42,272 nt of DNA from Caryophanon latum (GCF_001700325.1 NZ_MATO01000011.1:1-42272); one strand, 5' to 3'; counted from the stretch's first letter, positions 8,941 to 17,521 are shown. Notes: generated from the sequence alone by a model not told the origin. Numbers and translations are program-made.

Positions 8941-9774
8941 TTAAATACCTGGCTTGTAGTCTACGCTGACAGAAAACTCACCGATGCGCTCGATATGAAT
9001 GCGCACTGTGTCACCTTGTACAATCGGTGCTACGCCTTCTGGAGTTCCTGTTGTCACAATGTCACCAGGAAGCAGTGTCATAACGCTTGAAGCAGCTTCT
9101 AAAAACTTATAGCAGTCATAAATTAAGTCGCTCGTGTTCGCTGATTGACGAATTTCTTCGTTTACCCAAAGGTTCATTTGTAGCTTATTTGGATCTTCTA
9201 CTTCATCGTTCGTTACGATCCACGGTCCAATTGGTGTGAACGTATCGAACGATTTACGCCAAGGACGATCTTCTTTCCCGCGTACGGTAATGTCCATTAA
9301 CGCTAAGTAACCGAAAATGTAATCTGCTGCATCTTCTGCTTTTACGTCTTTCGCTTCTTTGCCGATAACGAATGCGATTTCTGCTTCGTGATCAACGCGG
9401 CGGTCTTTGAACGGTAATAACACCGTGTCGTTTGGTCCGATAATAGAAGATGGTGATTTTAAGAAGAAACCTAAACGGTCAACTGTTAACGCTGTGTTCA
9501 TTTCTTCCTTATGCAAAATGTAGTTGATCGGTGCAGCGACGATTTTGCTTGGATTTGGCACTGGTGCACGTAACGCTACATCATTTACTGGATATGAAGG
9601 GCATGTTGCTAAGCCTTCTTCAATTTTTGGCTTTAAGTCGTTGAAGTTTTTCATTAGCTGTACAAGTGAACGCTGTGGCTCTTCCTTGTTCCAGCCTGTT
9701 AATTCTGTAATATCGACTACATTGTCGCCGTTAATGACGCCAACTTGATTTTCATTAAACACTGCAATTTTCAT
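8941..9774 (-). CDS. FAH-family hydrolase (fumarylpyruvate/maleylpyruvate hydrolase candidate)
   Basis: A metal-dependent C-C hydrolase of the fumarylacetoacetase family, 277 residues. The metal-binding acidic residues are Glu130 and Glu132 in RVDHEAEIAF and Asp161 in LMDITVRG. The C-terminal GDIVTTGTPEGV is the family signature. The start is ATG after AGGAGGCACT. Next to gentisate dioxygenase it should cleave the ring-fission product to pyruvate plus a C4 dicarboxylate. No maleylpyruvate isomerase gene is recognisable in the window. The enzyme may therefore act directly on maleylpyruvate (giving maleate), or an isomerase is encoded elsewhere. Confidence 0.85.
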   Translation of the reverse strand: MKIAVFNENQVGVINGDNVVDITELTGWNKEEPQRSLVQLMKNFNDLKPKIEEGLATCPSYPVNDVALRAPVPNPSKIVAAPINYILHKEEMNTALTVDRLGFFLKSPSSIIGPNDTVLLPFKDRRVDHEAEIAFVIGKEAKDVKAEDAADYIFGYLALMDITVRGKEDRPWRKSFDTFTPIGPWIVTNDEVEDPNKLQMNLWVNEEIRQSANTSDLIYDCYKFLEAASSVMTLLPGDIVTTGTPEGVAPIVQGDTVRIHIERIGEFSVSVDYKPGI

Positions 9775-9788
9775 AAGTATAGTGCCTC

Positions 9789-11210
9789 CTAATGTTTCAG
9801 TAATGGTGTTTCTACCGCGTCGTGCACCGCTTGAAGCCAGTCGCTAAATCGTGCAATTGTCTCCAATGCCATCCCATCATCATAACGTTGAGAAAATTGG
9901 CTTGCCGGTACGTCCGGTGCGTAATAATGTAAGCAGCTCACCCATTTTTCGCGGTGCTCGTCTGCTGAAAGTGGAAGTTCAACCGACCCTGGTGCGATCG
10001 GTACGCTTAGCTTGTACACTTCGCCGCGCGCATGAATGTGAAGCGTCACAGGTAATAGCCCTTCTACTGGTGTTTCAGGTTCTTCTAACACGTGCACGCT
10101 CACCTTTTCAAATGCTTGCTGAAGGTGCGGGCGCTGCACTTGCTCGTCTGTAAAGCTCGTTAACGTCACTTGCTCATCGACAAGCGCCGCAAGCACGGTA
10201 TATTGTGCGCTAAACTTTCCTTGTAAGCCTGTTTTCGGACGATGGTGTACAAGTGGTAGTAAGCTGCGAGACTGCGCATGAAGTACGATTGCTTCAATGT
10301 CATCTAGCGTTAAGTTGTGCTGCGTTTTCAGTAGCTGCATGCCATGAATGAAGCGATGTGTCGCAAAGCAGCACGGGAATTTTTTGACCGCTAAACTTGT
10401 AAGTAAGTCATACGGAGACCCGAACTGGAGTGTCGCTTGTTTGGCAATGACGTCTTGCTCGGTCATGCCGCCGTACGCTAAGAAAAAGCCGCGATCTTTA
10501 AAGATGTTTGTATTGCCTGTAAAGCCAGCATGTGCGAGCTTTACGGCTTGAATGCCATGCGATGCGGCAAGTCCGACGTGCAGCGGTTTCGTCATCGAAC
10601 CGAAGTTTTTTTGTAAGCCGCCGCTCATCGACGCTGCAATCGCAATCGCATGTGCACATTGCTCATCATTTAAGTGTTCTAAGTATGCACACGCCGACGC
10701 TGCACCGACCGTCCCAAGTGTGTCGGTCGCATGCCAGCCGAGACGGTAATGTTGCACACCCATGATTTCACCGATGCGGATCATCACTTCTGTACCAATC
10801 GCATACGCCGTAATAACGTCTTGCCCAGAGCTTTGTAATCGCTCTGCTACAGGTGTAATAGCTGCTAAAATCGGTGCGCTCGGGTGTATGATCACACCAG
10901 CAGATGCATCGTCGTAATCGAGTACGTGCGTTGCCGTTCCGTTAATGAGTGCCGCATTTTCCTCAGACGTCTTTTTCGCCTGGGCAAATAACGAAGCGTT
11001 ACCAGCTTGTTCGCCGTACACCGCAATCGTTTTTTGTACCGCGTCCTCGCGCCAGCCGGCAATCGACACACCGAGTGTATCGATCATTGCCTGCTTTGCT
11101 AGCGTAATCATTTCAGCTGGGAGTGAAGCGTACGTCGTCGTTGTAATGAACGCGACAAGTCGATCCATGACGTCGTTATTTACACTGCCAATTTGGTTTA
11201 CGTTTTTCAT
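9789..11210 (-). CDS. MmgE/PrpD family protein
   Basis: The family includes 2-methylcitrate dehydratase, cis-aconitate decarboxylase and iminodisuccinate epimerase. The recognisable family blocks are THVLDYDDAS followed by IIHPSAP, SMTKPLHVGLAASHG and KKFPCCFATHRFIHG. About 473 residues from ATG at 11210; an upstream TTG at 11222 and an internal ATG are alternatives. The 5' end overlaps the crotonase gene by 35 bases in another frame, and GGAGGGGG lies inside that gene, implying translational coupling. The protein could dehydrate, decarboxylate or epimerise a di- or tricarboxylate. Its co-occurrence with an aconitase-like enzyme and a tricarboxylate-type transporter favours such an acid, but the exact reaction is not visible. 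Confidence 0.82.
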   Translation of the reverse strand: MKNVNQIGSVNNDVMDRLVAFITTTTYASLPAEMITLAKQAMIDTLGVSIAGWREDAVQKTIAVYGEQAGNASLFAQAKKTSEENAALINGTATHVLDYDDASAGVIIHPSAPILAAITPVAERLQSSGQDVITAYAIGTEVMIRIGEIMGVQHYRLGWHATDTLGTVGAASACAYLEHLNDEQCAHAIAIAASMSGGLQKNFGSMTKPLHVGLAASHGIQAVKLAHAGFTGNTNIFKDRGFFLAYGGMTEQDVIAKQATLQFGSPYDLLTSLAVKKFPCCFATHRFIHGMQLLKTQHNLTLDDIEAIVLHAQSRSLLPLVHHRPKTGLQGKFSAQYTVLAALVDEQVTLTSFTDEQVQRPHLQQAFEKVSVHVLEEPETPVEGLLPVTLHIHARGEVYKLSVPIAPGSVELPLSADEHREKWVSCLHYYAPDVPASQFSQRYDDGMALETIARFSDWLQAVHDAVETPLLKH

Positions 11211-11982
11211 TGAAAGCCGCAACCCCCTCCAGGCGATCTTCAGAAGTTACTAATAAGTTGTATGCCGCGATGTCTAACGCATACGCACTATGGTAGTCCG
11301 TTTCTGAGCCGTTGTTGATTGATACTTTCGCTGCGCGTACAGCCATTGGTGCACTTGCCGCGATTTTAAACGCAATTTCGATCGCCTTATCTTTTGCTTG
11401 ACCTTTTGGTACGACTTCGTTTACAAGACCCCACTCGTACGCTAATTCCGCGTTTAGCTTGCGACCTGTGTAAATGACTTCCTTCGCTCGGCGTACACCG
11501 ATTGCACGCGCTAAGTTTTGTAAGCCACCACCGCCTGGTAAAATGCCACGCAGCGCCTCTGATAAACCGAATACTGCCGTTTCTGAAGCGATGATGAAGT
11601 CGCTTGATAATGCCAACTCACAACCACCTGCTAATGCGTAGCCTTCAACCGCTGCGATGATTGGCACCGGGAAGTCACGCGTTAGCAGCACTAAATCTTC
11701 AATAATTTGGTGTTGGCGCTTCCATGAGTTGTTACCCATGCCGTTGCGCTCTTTTAAATCGCCACCTGCACTAAACGCTTTATCACCAGCGCCTGTAATG
11801 ACGATGCATCGAAGTGTTTCGTTATACGCCTGCTCGCGGAACAACGCCAGTCTTTCTTCTAGCATTTTTGTGTTCATCGCGTTCATCACGTCTGGACGGT
11901 TTAACGTCACGACTAATACTTCTTGGTCTTCTCCGAGAAACTCAACTTTTAACGTTTCGAACGTTTGTGTATCGACTGTCAT
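11176..11982 (-). CDS. Enoyl-CoA hydratase/isomerase (crotonase) family protein
   Basis: A 268-residue crotonase. The oxyanion-hole segment AFSAGGDLKE and GYALAGGCELAL are intact. Both hydratase glutamates have equivalents: Glu122 in GGCELAL and Glu142 in FGLSEALRGILPG. This supports water addition to an enoyl-CoA. The start is ATG after GAAAGGAGTTTGCCGC. It follows the acyl-CoA dehydrogenase gene by 16 bases, matching a dehydrogenation-then-hydration sequence. The hydroxyacyl-CoA formed may be the substrate of an HMG-CoA-lyase-like enzyme. The PrpD gene start overlaps its 3' end. Other crotonase activities (isomerase, hydrolase) remain possible. Confidence 0.86.
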   Translation of the reverse strand: MTVDTQTFETLKVEFLGEDQEVLVVTLNRPDVMNAMNTKMLEERLALFREQAYNETLRCIVITGAGDKAFSAGGDLKERNGMGNNSWKRQHQIIEDLVLLTRDFPVPIIAAVEGYALAGGCELALSSDFIIASETAVFGLSEALRGILPGGGGLQNLARAIGVRRAKEVIYTGRKLNAELAYEWGLVNEVVPKGQAKDKAIEIAFKIAASAPMAVRAAKVSINNGSETDYHSAYALDIAAYNLLVTSEDRLEGVAAFNEKRKPNWQCK

Positions 11983-11998
11983 GCGGCAAACTCCTTTC

Positions 11999-13171
11999 TT
12001 AGTAAGATCGAGGCATTTTTAATACGTGCTGCCCAACGTAGCTTAAAATTAAGTTTGAAGAAATCGGTGCGATCTTCATCATGCGCGCTTGCATCCATTT
12101 ACGGTTTACGTGGTACTCGTTTGCGGCTGCGTAACCACCGAACGTCTGCATACATGCTTCTGCTGCATGGTACGCTGCGTCTGAACATAAATATTTCGCC
12201 ATGTTCGCATCTGCACCCGCTGATGGGTCTTGTGCATCAAACTTCGCTGCAGCTTCATACATTAACGCTTCTGCTGCACGTAGCTCCATGTACGCTTGTG
12301 CGATTGGGAATTGTACACCTTGGTTTTGTGTAATCGGGCGGTCAAATACAACGCGCTCGTTACCGTATTTCACTGCTTGATCGACAAACCATTTACCGTT
12401 ACCTAAAGCTGAGCCTGATACTAATAAGCGCTCTGCTACCATGCCGTCCATTACGCAATATAAGCCGCGTCCTTCTTCGCCGATTAATGCGCTTTCTGGC
12501 ACTTCTAAGTCGCTGAAGAATAATTGGTTCGTGTCACCACCAAGCATTGTTGGAATTTTCGTCGCTTCGATCATCCCTTCTCCAACTTCACGCGTATCGA
12601 TTAAAAATAAGCTAATGCCGTGTGTTTTCTTTTTCACTTGATCTAGTGGTGTCGTACGCGCTAGCAATAACATTAAGTCTGTATTGTTGAAGCGAGAGAT
12701 GAAGATTTTTTGACCGTTAATGATGTATTTGTCGCCTTTTTTCACAGCGAACGTCGTTAATTTCGTCGTGTCTGTACCCGCGTCTGGCTCTGTAACGGCG
12801 AACGTTTGTAAACGCAAGTTACCTGAAGCGATTTCTGGTAAATACTTTTGCTTTTGTTCTTCGCTACCGTGACGTAGTAATGCACCCATTGTGTACATTT
12901 GTGCGTGTACTTGGTTTGCGTTACCACCTGAGCGGTTAACTTCCTCTAAAATGATGGCACCTTCTGTAAAGCCTAAGCCTGATCCACCGTACTCTTCTGG
13001 AATTAACGCACCTAACCAACCTGCATCGCTCATCGCTTTTACGAACTCTGTTGGGTATAAGTTTTCCTCGTGCGACTTGCGCCAATACTCTAAATCAAAA
13101 CGCGCACATACTTCGCGCACCCCGTTACGAATGTCTTGCTGGAAATCTGAATACGATGTTGTTGTTACCAT
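11999..13171 (-). CDS. Acyl-CoA dehydrogenase
   Basis: An FAD enzyme introducing an alpha-beta double bond into an acyl-CoA, passing electrons to ETF. Family blocks are FAVTEPDAGTDTTKL near residue 124, INGQKIFISR near 151 and GGYAAANEYHVNRKW near the C-terminus. ATG at 13171 (390 residues), after AGGAGGAATG, is chosen; the frame opens 25 residues earlier without family similarity. Where many relatives have a catalytic YEGT Glu, this one reads MKIAPISSN. A Glu at about 247 (AERLLVSG) occupies the isovaleryl-CoA-dehydrogenase-type base position instead. EtfBA are co-transcribed upstream. The CoA ester oxidised is unknown, probably that made by the adjacent transferase. Confidence 0.88.
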   Translation of the reverse strand: MVTTTSYSDFQQDIRNGVREVCARFDLEYWRKSHEENLYPTEFVKAMSDAGWLGALIPEEYGGSGLGFTEGAIILEEVNRSGGNANQVHAQMYTMGALLRHGSEEQKQKYLPEIASGNLRLQTFAVTEPDAGTDTTKLTTFAVKKGDKYIINGQKIFISRFNNTDLMLLLARTTPLDQVKKKTHGISLFLIDTREVGEGMIEATKIPTMLGGDTNQLFFSDLEVPESALIGEEGRGLYCVMDGMVAERLLVSGSALGNGKWFVDQAVKYGNERVVFDRPITQNQGVQFPIAQAYMELRAAEALMYEAAAKFDAQDPSAGADANMAKYLCSDAAYHAAEACMQTFGGYAAANEYHVNRKWMQARMMKIAPISSNLILSYVGQHVLKMPRSY

Positions 13172-13193
13172 TTTTTCATTCCTCCTAATATAG

Positions 13194-14156
13194 TTATCCT
13201 TGTACTTGCTTCCACGTTTTTGGTCGAATGTGCTCCTGTAAGCCACCTTTTGCTAAATGCCCTGGCAATGCGCGACCGACGAGTTGCTCTGCTTTGTTTG
13301 CACAATCAATGAGCGCGGCTAAATTCAGCCCTGTATCAATGCCCATTTGCTCGCATAAAAACGCGACGTCCTCTGTTGCGATATTGCCGGGTGCTCCTTT
13401 TACTGCCGCAAATGGACAACCACCTAAACCGCCGATTGCTGTATCAAACTCCCATAGCCCTTCTTGTAGCGCTGCGTACACGTTCGCTAAGCCAAGCCCG
13501 CGCGTGTCATGCAAATGCAAGTGAATATCAAGCTGTGGCCATTTATCTTGAATCGTTTGAACCGTGCGCTTAATTTGCTCTGGGTTTGCCCAGCCCATCG
13601 TGTCGGCGAGCTTTACTTTTTGAATCGTTTCGCCTGCATCAGCAGCTAAATCAATGACGTCCCCCATCAGCCTTATTAAATGTGGCAATGGAATGTAGCC
13701 TTCGAAGTTGCAGCCAAACGATGCCATAAAGCCCATTTGCTTCACGCGAATGTTAGCGGCTTTGTACGCGGCGATCCATTCTGATAAGTTCGAGAACATT
13801 TCGACTGTTGATTTGTTCATATTGCGCTTTGAAAACGTATCGCTCGCTGATAGCACTAAGCTGCCATCGAGTGTGACATTGTTGTTTAATGCGCGTTCTA
13901 ATCCTTGTACATTTAAGTATGCGGCGCGGTAAATGACGCCTGGTTCACGGTGAATGCCGGCAAGTAACGCCTCGGCATCGGCCATTTGCGGAACCCATTT
14001 CGGGCTCACAAATGACGTCACTTCGATATGTCGTAAGCCGGTGCGACTAAGCGCATCGACAAATTCAATTTTTTCGTTTGTGTCGAGTACAGGCTCCGAT
14101 TGGAATCCTTCACGCGGCCCGACTTCGTACAGTTGCACGCGCTCTGGTAACGTCAT
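13194..14156 (-). CDS. HMG-CoA lyase-like enzyme, copy 2
   Basis: A DRE-TIM metallolyase of 320 residues. Arg15-Glu16 (VGPREGFQ) replaces the Arg-Asp of genuine HMG-CoA lyase. The metal-binding region is HLHLHDTRG (His214, His216, Asp217), and the loop Cys247 is in GGLGGCPFA. GAPGNIATEDV near 255 is also family-typical. The Asp-to-Glu change at a catalytic metal ligand is characteristic of non-HMG members and points to another 3-hydroxyacyl-CoA. The start is ATG after GATAGGAGGCGG. It lies 12 bases after the CoA-transferase gene and 22 before the dehydrogenase. It probably makes the carbon-carbon cut ending the CoA branch. Confidence 0.84.
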   Translation of the reverse strand: MTLPERVQLYEVGPREGFQSEPVLDTNEKIEFVDALSRTGLRHIEVTSFVSPKWVPQMADAEALLAGIHREPGVIYRAAYLNVQGLERALNNNVTLDGSLVLSASDTFSKRNMNKSTVEMFSNLSEWIAAYKAANIRVKQMGFMASFGCNFEGYIPLPHLIRLMGDVIDLAADAGETIQKVKLADTMGWANPEQIKRTVQTIQDKWPQLDIHLHLHDTRGLGLANVYAALQEGLWEFDTAIGGLGGCPFAAVKGAPGNIATEDVAFLCEQMGIDTGLNLAALIDCANKAEQLVGRALPGHLAKGGLQEHIRPKTWKQVQG

Positions 14157-14168
14157 ATGAACCGCCTC

Positions 14169-15362
14169 CTATCGCGCCACTGTTTCTTGTTGTAAATGCG
14201 CAATTTGCTCTTCTGTTAAGTTCAATGCGCGTAACACTTCTTCTGTATGCTCACCTAAAAGTGGTGGCAGTGACTGAATGTGACCACGCTCGTCGTTAAT
14301 GCGGAACGGTAAGTCCACGATGCGGAAGTCTTCAACGCGGAAGCCGTCTACATCTTTAATCATATTCAGCGCGTTCACTTGCTCATCTTTTAAGACGCGA
14401 TCTAACGTATTAATTGGGCAGCTCGGCACGTTGTATTTTTCCATTAATGCGACTAAATCATCGACATCAAATGTTAACGTACGCGCTTCGATTAATTGCT
14501 GCACTTCTTTGCGATTTTCAACGCGTGCGGCATTCGTCGCAAACTTCGGATCGTTCACAAGCTCTTGCAAGTCAAGTGCTTCACATAACGCTGCGAATAA
14601 ACGGTTGTTACCAGCCGCGATAATTGCCCACTGATCGCCCTTTGTTTTGAACGCTTGGTACGGAACTGTCGTCGCCATGCCTGTGCCCCATTTACGAGGT
14701 AAGCGTTTTGATGCCATGAATGTCGACATTTGAAGCGTCGTCCAAGCAAGCCCTGTTTCAAGTAAGCTGCTTGCCACTTTACTGCCCTCGCCTGTTTGGT
14801 TGCGGTGCTGTAGCGCACTTAAAATACCGATTAAGCACCACATACCTGTTGCCATATCGACAATCGATACACCAACGCGCGCTGGGTCGTCACCTTCATT
14901 ACCTGTTAAGCTCATAATGCCGCTGTACGCTTGAATAAGTGGGTCGTAACCTGGCTTGTTTTTCATTTTGCCCATGTCACCAAATGCACTAATTGATGCG
15001 TAAATAAGCTTTGGGTTGTTTTTTGTTAGCTGCTCGTAACCTAAGCCGCGTGATTCTTCACTGCCTGGCTTTAAGCTATGAACGAAAATGTCAGCTGTTT
15101 CGCAAAGCTTTTGAACGATTTCTTGCCCTACTGGATCGTTTAAGTCAACGCATACGCTTTTTTTGTTGCGGTTTAACGCTAAAAACGTTGATGACTCCTC
15201 TCCCCATAATGGTGGGTGCCAATGACGTGTATCATCGCCGTGTCCTGGACGCTCGATTTTAATAACCGTTGCACCTAAGTCCCCTAAAATTTGTGAACAA
15301 AATGGACCTGCGACGTTTTGTGTTAAGTCAATGACCGTCAGCCCTTCTAAAATGTTACCCAT
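14169..15362 (-). CDS. CaiB/BaiF (family III) CoA-transferase, copy 2
   Basis: Activates a carboxylic acid by CoA transfer. Features are LEGLTVIDLTQNVAGPF at the N-terminus, LGATVIKIERPGHGDD, KPGYDPLIQAYSG and GVSIVDMATG with the expected nucleophilic Asp. ATG at 15362, after AAGGGGGAAATTGC, gives 397 residues; 26 upstream codons of open frame overlap etfA and are discarded. It is located between etfA and an HMG-CoA-lyase-like gene. Together with the acyl-CoA dehydrogenase and crotonase it forms a complete activation-oxidation-hydration-cleavage cassette. Its sequence is clearly different from copy 1, so they are not a recent duplication. Confidence 0.87.
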   Translation of the reverse strand: MGNILEGLTVIDLTQNVAGPFCSQILGDLGATVIKIERPGHGDDTRHWHPPLWGEESSTFLALNRNKKSVCVDLNDPVGQEIVQKLCETADIFVHSLKPGSEESRGLGYEQLTKNNPKLIYASISAFGDMGKMKNKPGYDPLIQAYSGIMSLTGNEGDDPARVGVSIVDMATGMWCLIGILSALQHRNQTGEGSKVASSLLETGLAWTTLQMSTFMASKRLPRKWGTGMATTVPYQAFKTKGDQWAIIAAGNNRLFAALCEALDLQELVNDPKFATNAARVENRKEVQQLIEARTLTFDVDDLVALMEKYNVPSCPINTLDRVLKDEQVNALNMIKDVDGFRVEDFRIVDLPFRINDERGHIQSLPPLLGEHTEEVLRALNLTEEQIAHLQQETVAR

Positions 15363-15378
15363 GCAATTTCCCCCTTGT

Positions 15379-16350
15379 TTATACTGGCACTTTTCTAAAT
15401 TCTTCTGCGAGTAACGGTAGCACCTCGAATAGATCGCCAACGATGCCGTAATCTGCTACTTTGAAAATTGGTGCTTCTGGATCTTTGTTGATCGCGATAA
15501 TAATTTTTGAGTTCGACATACCAGCTAAATGTTGTACCGCACCTGAAATACCGCACGCGATATAAAGGTCTGGCGTTACAACTTTCCCTGTTTGTCCAAC
15601 TTGCATTGAGTAATCACAGTAGCCTGCGTCACATGCAGCACGTGAAGCGCCAACTGCTGCGCCAAGCACTTCTGCTAGCTCGCGAACAGGTGCGAAACCT
15701 TCTGCACTTTTTACGCCACGACCGCCTGATACGATAATTTTTGCTTCTGTTAAGTCGATCGCACCGCTCGTTTTACGCACGACGTTTTGAATGACTGTGC
15801 GAATGTTCGTTACGTCCACGCTCGTTTTCACAACGTTTGCCGTACGCGCTGTATTTGGCTCTGTAATTTCGATGTTATTTGGACGAATTGTCGCAAAAAT
15901 TGTGCCGCTCGTTACTTTTCTCGTTTGGAACAGCTTGCCCGCATAAATTGGACGTGTGAACACTACGTCGTCGCCTTCTACTGCAACGGCTGTACAATCA
16001 GAAATTAATCCTAAGTTTAAACGTGCTGCAACGCGTGGTGCATAGTCGCGACCTGTCGCTGTATGCCCGATTAAAATCGCATCTGGTTGAATGCTGTTAA
16101 TGATTTGTGTAAACGCTTGTGTGTATCCGTCTGTCGAATACGATGCTAAGTCCGCATGCTCGGCAATTTGCACTGTATCTGCGCCGTGCTGTGCAAGCTG
16201 CTGTACTTGCTCCTCGCTTGCTTCGCCGAATACAACGGCTGTTACGTGCCCACCGTTTGCGATTGTTTGTGCTGCTGTTAATACTTCAAACGACACGTTA
16301 CGTAAATTGCCGTTACGGCTTTCTGCTACAACTACTACATTTTTACTCAT
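15379..16350 (-). CDS. etfA: Electron transfer flavoprotein, alpha subunit
   Basis: FAD-binding subunit of the ETF heterodimer, taking electrons from the acyl-CoA dehydrogenase. 323 residues. The C-terminal FAD domain shows [42 protein letters not shown] and [20 protein letters not shown], all signature segments. The start is ATG after AAGGGGGAGTAACGG, 13 bases after etfB. It probably belongs to a pathway-dedicated ETF rather than the fatty-acid one, since it is cotranscribed with the CoA cassette. Confidence 0.95.
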   Translation of the reverse strand: MSKNVVVVAESRNGNLRNVSFEVLTAAQTIANGGHVTAVVFGEASEEQVQQLAQHGADTVQIAEHADLASYSTDGYTQAFTQIINSIQPDAILIGHTATGRDYAPRVAARLNLGLISDCTAVAVEGDDVVFTRPIYAGKLFQTRKVTSGTIFATIRPNNIEITEPNTARTANVVKTSVDVTNIRTVIQNVVRKTSGAIDLTEAKIIVSGGRGVKSAEGFAPVRELAEVLGAAVGASRAACDAGYCDYSMQVGQTGKVVTPDLYIACGISGAVQHLAGMSNSKIIIAINKDPEAPIFKVADYGIVGDLFEVLPLLAEEFRKVPV

Positions 16351-16363
16351 CCGTTACTCCCCC

Positions 16364-17131
16364 TTATACGACTTTCGCTTCGTTGCGTAGTAAGTTCACA
16401 AGCTCTGCTGTTTGCTCGTGTAATTCGCCTTCTAAAATGCGACCACCTGATTTTTTCTGTGGTAAGTTTAACGTTAACGTTTCTGTTTTTGAGCCAATTG
16501 CGGCTACGTCAATGCCTAAGTCCGCTGCTGTGACACGCTCGATCGGCTTTTTCTTCGCCTTCATAATGCCTGGTAACGTCGGGTAGCGTGGCTCGTTTAA
16601 TCCTTGCTGCGCTGTTAATAACGCCGGCAGCTGCACTTCGATCGTTTCAAGATCACCTTCTACGTCTTTTTCTGCACGTGCTGTTTGACCGTCGATCGTT
16701 AAACCAGTAATCGTTGAAATGTGTGGAATGCCGAGCAATTCTGCAACGCGTGGTCCGATTTGTGCCGCGCCGTCATCGACTGACATATGCCCTGCTAAAA
16801 TAAGGTCATATGATTCTTTTTGCGCGATTGCTGCTAACACTTTTGAAATTGTGTACTCATCACCATTTAATGATTCGTCGTCAATTAAAATCGCATTGTC
16901 CGCGCCAACTGCAACAGCTGTACGTAATGCTTCTTCTGCACGTGCCGGTCCAGCTGATACAACCGTTACCTCTGCTCCTTGCTGCTCTTTTAAAAGGATC
17001 GCTTGCTCTACCGCATACTCGTCATATGGGTTGATGACATATTTGACACCGCTTTCCTTTAGCTTGCCATCTACTAAAAAAATTTCTTCTTCCGTATCAA
17101 ATGTTTGCTTCATTAGCACTAAAATTTTCAT
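16364..17131 (-). CDS. etfB: Electron transfer flavoprotein, beta subunit
   Basis: AMP/FAD-binding partner of EtfA, 255 residues. The opening MKILVLMKQTFDTEE, the GADNAILIDDES segment, the LAGHMSVDDGAAQIGP motif and the beta-subunit signature around residues 165-200 (VEGDLETIEVQLP, then LNEPRYPTLPGIMKAKKK) are present. It is the first gene of transcript B, with a strong TTTAGGAGGTTACGT ribosome binding site. The sequence is of the non-bifurcating general type as far as the eye can tell. Electrons should pass to the Fe-S membrane protein encoded at 22273-24363. Confidence 0.95.
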   Translation of the reverse strand: MKILVLMKQTFDTEEEIFLVDGKLKESGVKYVINPYDEYAVEQAILLKEQQGAEVTVVSAGPARAEEALRTAVAVGADNAILIDDESLNGDEYTISKVLAAIAQKESYDLILAGHMSVDDGAAQIGPRVAELLGIPHISTITGLTIDGQTARAEKDVEGDLETIEVQLPALLTAQQGLNEPRYPTLPGIMKAKKKPIERVTAADLGIDVAAIGSKTETLTLNLPQKKSGGRILEGELHEQTAELVNLLRNEAKVV

Positions 17132-17411
17132 ACGTAACCTCCTAAATAAGTCAGTTTCACTCGGACTTTATCAGTTCGAATATTCTGTTTTTTTAAAATT
17201 AACATTGTTCTTCATAGATTACTAATATGTGTATAATACGTTTCGTATACTTTTTAAATATGAATTAATACAACATGCAATAAACGTTGATTTATCGCGA
17301 TTTATCACTTGGTAGCTGCTCTTTTTTCATCAAAAGACGTATTAAAATTTTTTTGAAATTATTTTTAAAATACGTAATAAACAGAAAAAACAACACGTTA
17401 AAAAGAAAAAA
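17132..17411 (-). promoter_or_regulatory. Upstream region of transcript B with direct repeat and small dyad
   Basis: A 280-base AT-rich non-coding stretch before etfB. It contains a tandem 8-bp direct repeat GATTTATC (17289-17296 and 17299-17306, 10-base period) and a 5-3-5 dyad ATACG-TTT-CGTAT (17236-17248). Several TATTAT/TATACG-like hexamers lie on the minus strand, but no single -35/-10 pair is convincing. These are candidate operator elements. Confidence 0.35.
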
Positions 17412-17436
17412 GGAGCGAATTATGGAAATTCGCTCC
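17401..17436 (-). terminator. Terminator between transcripts A and B
   Basis: A perfect 10-bp stem GGAGCGAATT (17412-17421)/AATTCGCTCC (17427-17436) with a 5-nt loop. On the minus strand it is followed by TTTTTTCTTTT. It lies 85 bases beyond the tctA stop codon and separates the transport genes from etfBA. Confidence 0.9.
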
Positions 17437-17521
17437 AAAGAGGATTTATTGATTATCATGTAACAAAGGGGATTGTTCGTATCGCTAATTTTTATAAATA
17501 CAGATTAAAAAAGTATATGAA

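Noticed and set aside
13172-13246. Longer N-terminus for the acyl-CoA dehydrogenase
   Set aside because: The extra 25 residues overlap the lyase gene's end and lack family similarity. ATG at 13171 has AGGAGG upstream.
17160-17310. Possible CcpA cre site near etfB
   Set aside because: No segment fits WTGNNARCGNWWWCAW well enough.
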